A stretch of 64,000 nt of DNA from Longimicrobium sp. (GTDB lineage: Bacteria; Gemmatimonadota; Gemmatimonadetes; Longimicrobiales; Longimicrobiaceae), in assembly GCA_036387335.1 (NCBI GenBank), contig DASVTZ010000041.1, forward strand, positions 1-64,000, written 5' to 3'. The notes under the pieces are model-generated. The model did no database searches. It had not been told where the DNA came from and was given only the letters and a program-made list of their open reading frames with translations. Positions 62,398-64,000 of this stretch are shown here, in pieces (position 1 is the first letter of the stretch; each line of letters begins with the position of its first letter). The position numbers were made by a program, and so were the translations under genes.

Positions 62398-63684
62398 ATG
62401 CTCCGCATCATCGCGCTCGTCGCCGCCCTGGTGGCGGTGGCGCCGGCTGCCGCCCAGCAGACCGCCCCGGCCGCGCAGCCCGAGGCCGTGCGGGTGTTCC
62501 TGGACTGCAACGGCTTCCACTGCGACCAGGATTTCTATCGCACCGAGATCAACTGGGTGGGCTACGTCCGCGACCGGCAGGACGCGGACGTGCACGTGCT
62601 CATCACCCGCCAGCAGACCGGGAGCGGCGGCGGGGAGCACACCCTGGAGTTCATCGGCCTCAGGCGCTTCCAGGGGGTGAGCCAGACTCTCCGCTTCACC
62701 TCCGGGCCGAGCCAGACGGAGGACGAGGTGCGGCGCGGGCTGGCGGAGATCATCAAGCTGGGGCTGGTGCGTTACGCCGCCGACTCGCCCGCCGGCGCCC
62801 GTCTGCGCGTGACGATCCCCGGCGCCGCGGAGAGCGCCCCCAAGGCCGCCGAGGGGCGCGATCCGTGGGACCACTGGACGTTTCGCGCGGGCGTGCGCGG
62901 GTATTTCAACGGGGAGAGCAGCTACACCTCGCGCGACCTGAACGGCTCGCTTTCGGCGAACCGCGTGACGGCCGGCTGGAAGACGCGCCTCTCGCTGAAC
63001 GCCAACAGCAGCCGCAGCGAGTACGAGCTGACCGACACCAGCACCTTCGTCAGCTCGCAGGAGACGTACAGCAGCTCCGCGCTGGTGGTGCGCAGCCTGG
63101 GGGCGCACTGGTCCGCCGGCGCGAAGGCGTCCGCGCTCCGCTCCACGTATTCCAACTACGACCGGCTCGTGCGCGCCGGCCCGGCGGTGGAGTACAACGT
63201 CTTTCCGTACTCCGAATCCACCCGGCGGCAGCTCACGTTGCAGTACGCCGTATCCGGCATCAGCGCGGCGTACGACGAGCGCACCCGCTTCGGCAAGCTC
63301 GACGAGACGCGGGTGGAGCACTCGCTCACCACCTCGCTCGACCTGAAGCAGCCCTGGGGTTCCATCGGCGTCTCGGCCGAGGCCGCGCACCTGCTGGACG
63401 ACGCGGCGCGCAACCGGCTGGTGCTCTTTGGGAACGCGGACGTGCGCCTCTTCAAGGGCCTCTCGCTCAACTTCTTTGCGAGCGGCTCCCGCGTGCGCGA
63501 CCAGTTGAACATCCGCGACCGCACGGGCACCCCCGAAGAGATCCTCACCCGCGAGATCGAGCAGCTCACCGCCTTTCGCTACTTCGCCTCGGTGGGGCTC
63601 AGCTACACCTTTGGCTCCATCTACAACAGCGTGGTGAACCCGCGCTTCGGCGGGTCCAGCGGCGGCGTGGTGTTCATCAACTGA
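62398..63684 (+). CDS. Outer-membrane beta-barrel protein with N-terminal periplasmic domain
   Basis: 428 residues. Signal MLRIIALVAALVAVAPAAAQ. An N-terminal domain (about 30-150; AVRVFLDCNGFHCDQDFYRT, EINWVGYVRDRQDADVHVLI) is followed by a long alternation of aromatic and charged residues typical of an 8-16-strand barrel (YFNGESSYTSRDLNGSLSAN, AGAKASALRSTYSNYDRLVR). It ends in SLGLSYTFGSI-type strands and a short tail (FGGSSGGVVFIN). Two Cys in the N-domain. It is probably an outer-membrane protein; the substrate or role is unknown. Confidence 0.8.
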   Translation: MLRIIALVAALVAVAPAAAQQTAPAAQPEAVRVFLDCNGFHCDQDFYRTEINWVGYVRDRQDADVHVLITRQQTGSGGGEHTLEFIGLRRFQGVSQTLRFTSGPSQTEDEVRRGLAEIIKLGLVRYAADSPAGARLRVTIPGAAESAPKAAEGRDPWDHWTFRAGVRGYFNGESSYTSRDLNGSLSANRVTAGWKTRLSLNANSSRSEYELTDTSTFVSSQETYSSSALVVRSLGAHWSAGAKASALRSTYSNYDRLVRAGPAVEYNVFPYSESTRRQLTLQYAVSGISAAYDERTRFGKLDETRVEHSLTTSLDLKQPWGSIGVSAEAAHLLDDAARNRLVLFGNADVRLFKGLSLNFFASGSRVRDQLNIRDRTGTPEEILTREIEQLTAFRYFASVGLSYTFGSIYNSVVNPRFGGSSGGVVFIN

Positions 63685-63696
63685 CGCAGCGTTCGG

Positions 63697-63955
63697 GGCT
63701 ACGGCAGGCACGGGCAGACACGTGGGTCTGCCCCTACCGGCATCGGTTCGTTGCGCGGGCCGTGGAGCAGCGCTGGGCACGGGCGGGCAGACACGTGGGC
63801 CCGCAGCCACGGGTATCGAGGCGGCGGGCCGCGGAGCCGCGCGGGGCACGGGCGCGATGAATCGCGCCCCTACAGGGCATCTGCGAAGCGCGCGCGGAGT
63901 TCTCCCCCTCACCCGCCCTGCGCCCCCGCAGGCGGGGGAGGGGGGGAGGGGGCCC
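63697..63955. repeat. Family-C and family-E repeats at the right edge
   Basis: GGGCAGACACGTGGGTCTGC twice, GGGCGCGATGAATCGCGCCC, then a C/G-tract element CCCCCTCACCCGCCCTGCGC facing GGGGGAGGGGGGGAGGGGGC. No gene from 63685 to the window end. Confidence 0.75.
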
Positions 63956-64000
63956 ACTGGACGCCCCGCACCCGCTCCGGTTAACATGACGGACGCACCC

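Overview
This is a 64 kb stretch of very GC-rich bacterial chromosome. Small AT-rich islands occur only at a few regulatory sites. Gram-negative outer-membrane equipment (three TonB-dependent receptors, many lipoproteins, an outer-membrane barrel), paired ECF sigma/anti-sigma genes, a ceramide-type lipid operon and dense families of intergenic palindromic repeats fit the phylum Gemmatimonadota, most like the Longimicrobium group. That placement is inferred from gene content and style. There is no rRNA gene, I recognised no tRNA, and there is no CRISPR array. Essentially all long open frames opposite the genes listed here are GC-driven shadows.

Layout: 1-5 kb holds a truncated receiver-like regulator, two exported proteins and modABC (molybdate uptake). 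5.5-9 kb is a three-gene operon on the minus strand (reductase, serine palmitoyltransferase, GNAT acyltransferase) that should make ceramide. 9.3-13.2 kb holds a glycosyltransferase, a tiny membrane protein, infA, a HEPN/MNT toxin-antitoxin pair with a sharp palindromic operator, and a membrane protein. 13.2-21 kb is a vitamin B12 uptake region on the minus strand: cobalamin riboswitch with terminator, btuF, btuC, btuD, a BtuB-like receptor and two beta-propeller lipoproteins. 21-22.7 kb is an AT-flanked accessory patch with an Orc/Cdc6-like AAA ATPase and relic IS ends. 22.8-30 kb has an ECF sigma/anti-sigma pair and two divergent TonB receptors with a lipoprotein partner.

30-37 kb holds a DUF2911 lipoprotein, a diguanylate cyclase, 6-phosphofructokinase, a DUF59 Fe-S assembly factor, a broken PIN toxin-like gene with a nuclease-like partner, and small membrane proteins. 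37-40.4 kb pairs mprF (lysyl-phosphatidylglycerol synthase/flippase) with an AcvB/VirJ-like hydrolase. 40.8-45.5 kb has a secreted subtilase, a solitary MNT protein, a second ECF sigma pair and a two-PDZ protein with a proline-rich linker. 45.8-50 kb is an amidoligase locus: an unknown small protein, divergent from a C39-like peptidase translationally coupled to an RLAN/ATP-grasp/GCS2 fusion. 51.3-56.3 kb carries cyanophycinase and isoaspartyl dipeptidase (together a cyanophycin-type degradation route), a DUF1003 protein, an SMP-30 lactonase and three glycine/threonine-rich lipoproteins. 56.4-63.7 kb holds a short-chain dehydrogenase, a second copy of a small HTH family, an M14 peptidase, an MFS transporter, an aquaporin and an outer-membrane barrel.

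Five families of interspersed repeats (called A-E here) fill most intergenic gaps longer than 250 bp. Several gene ends lie inside them: the modC stop codon, the 5' end of the BtuB-like gene and the 3' end of the HEPN gene. The most interesting candidates are the BtuG-like propellers under riboswitch control, the amidoligase/peptidase locus with cyanophycin-type catabolic genes nearby, the ceramide operon, the nuclease-like/PIN pair with an in-frame amber codon, and the hairpin-array repeats.
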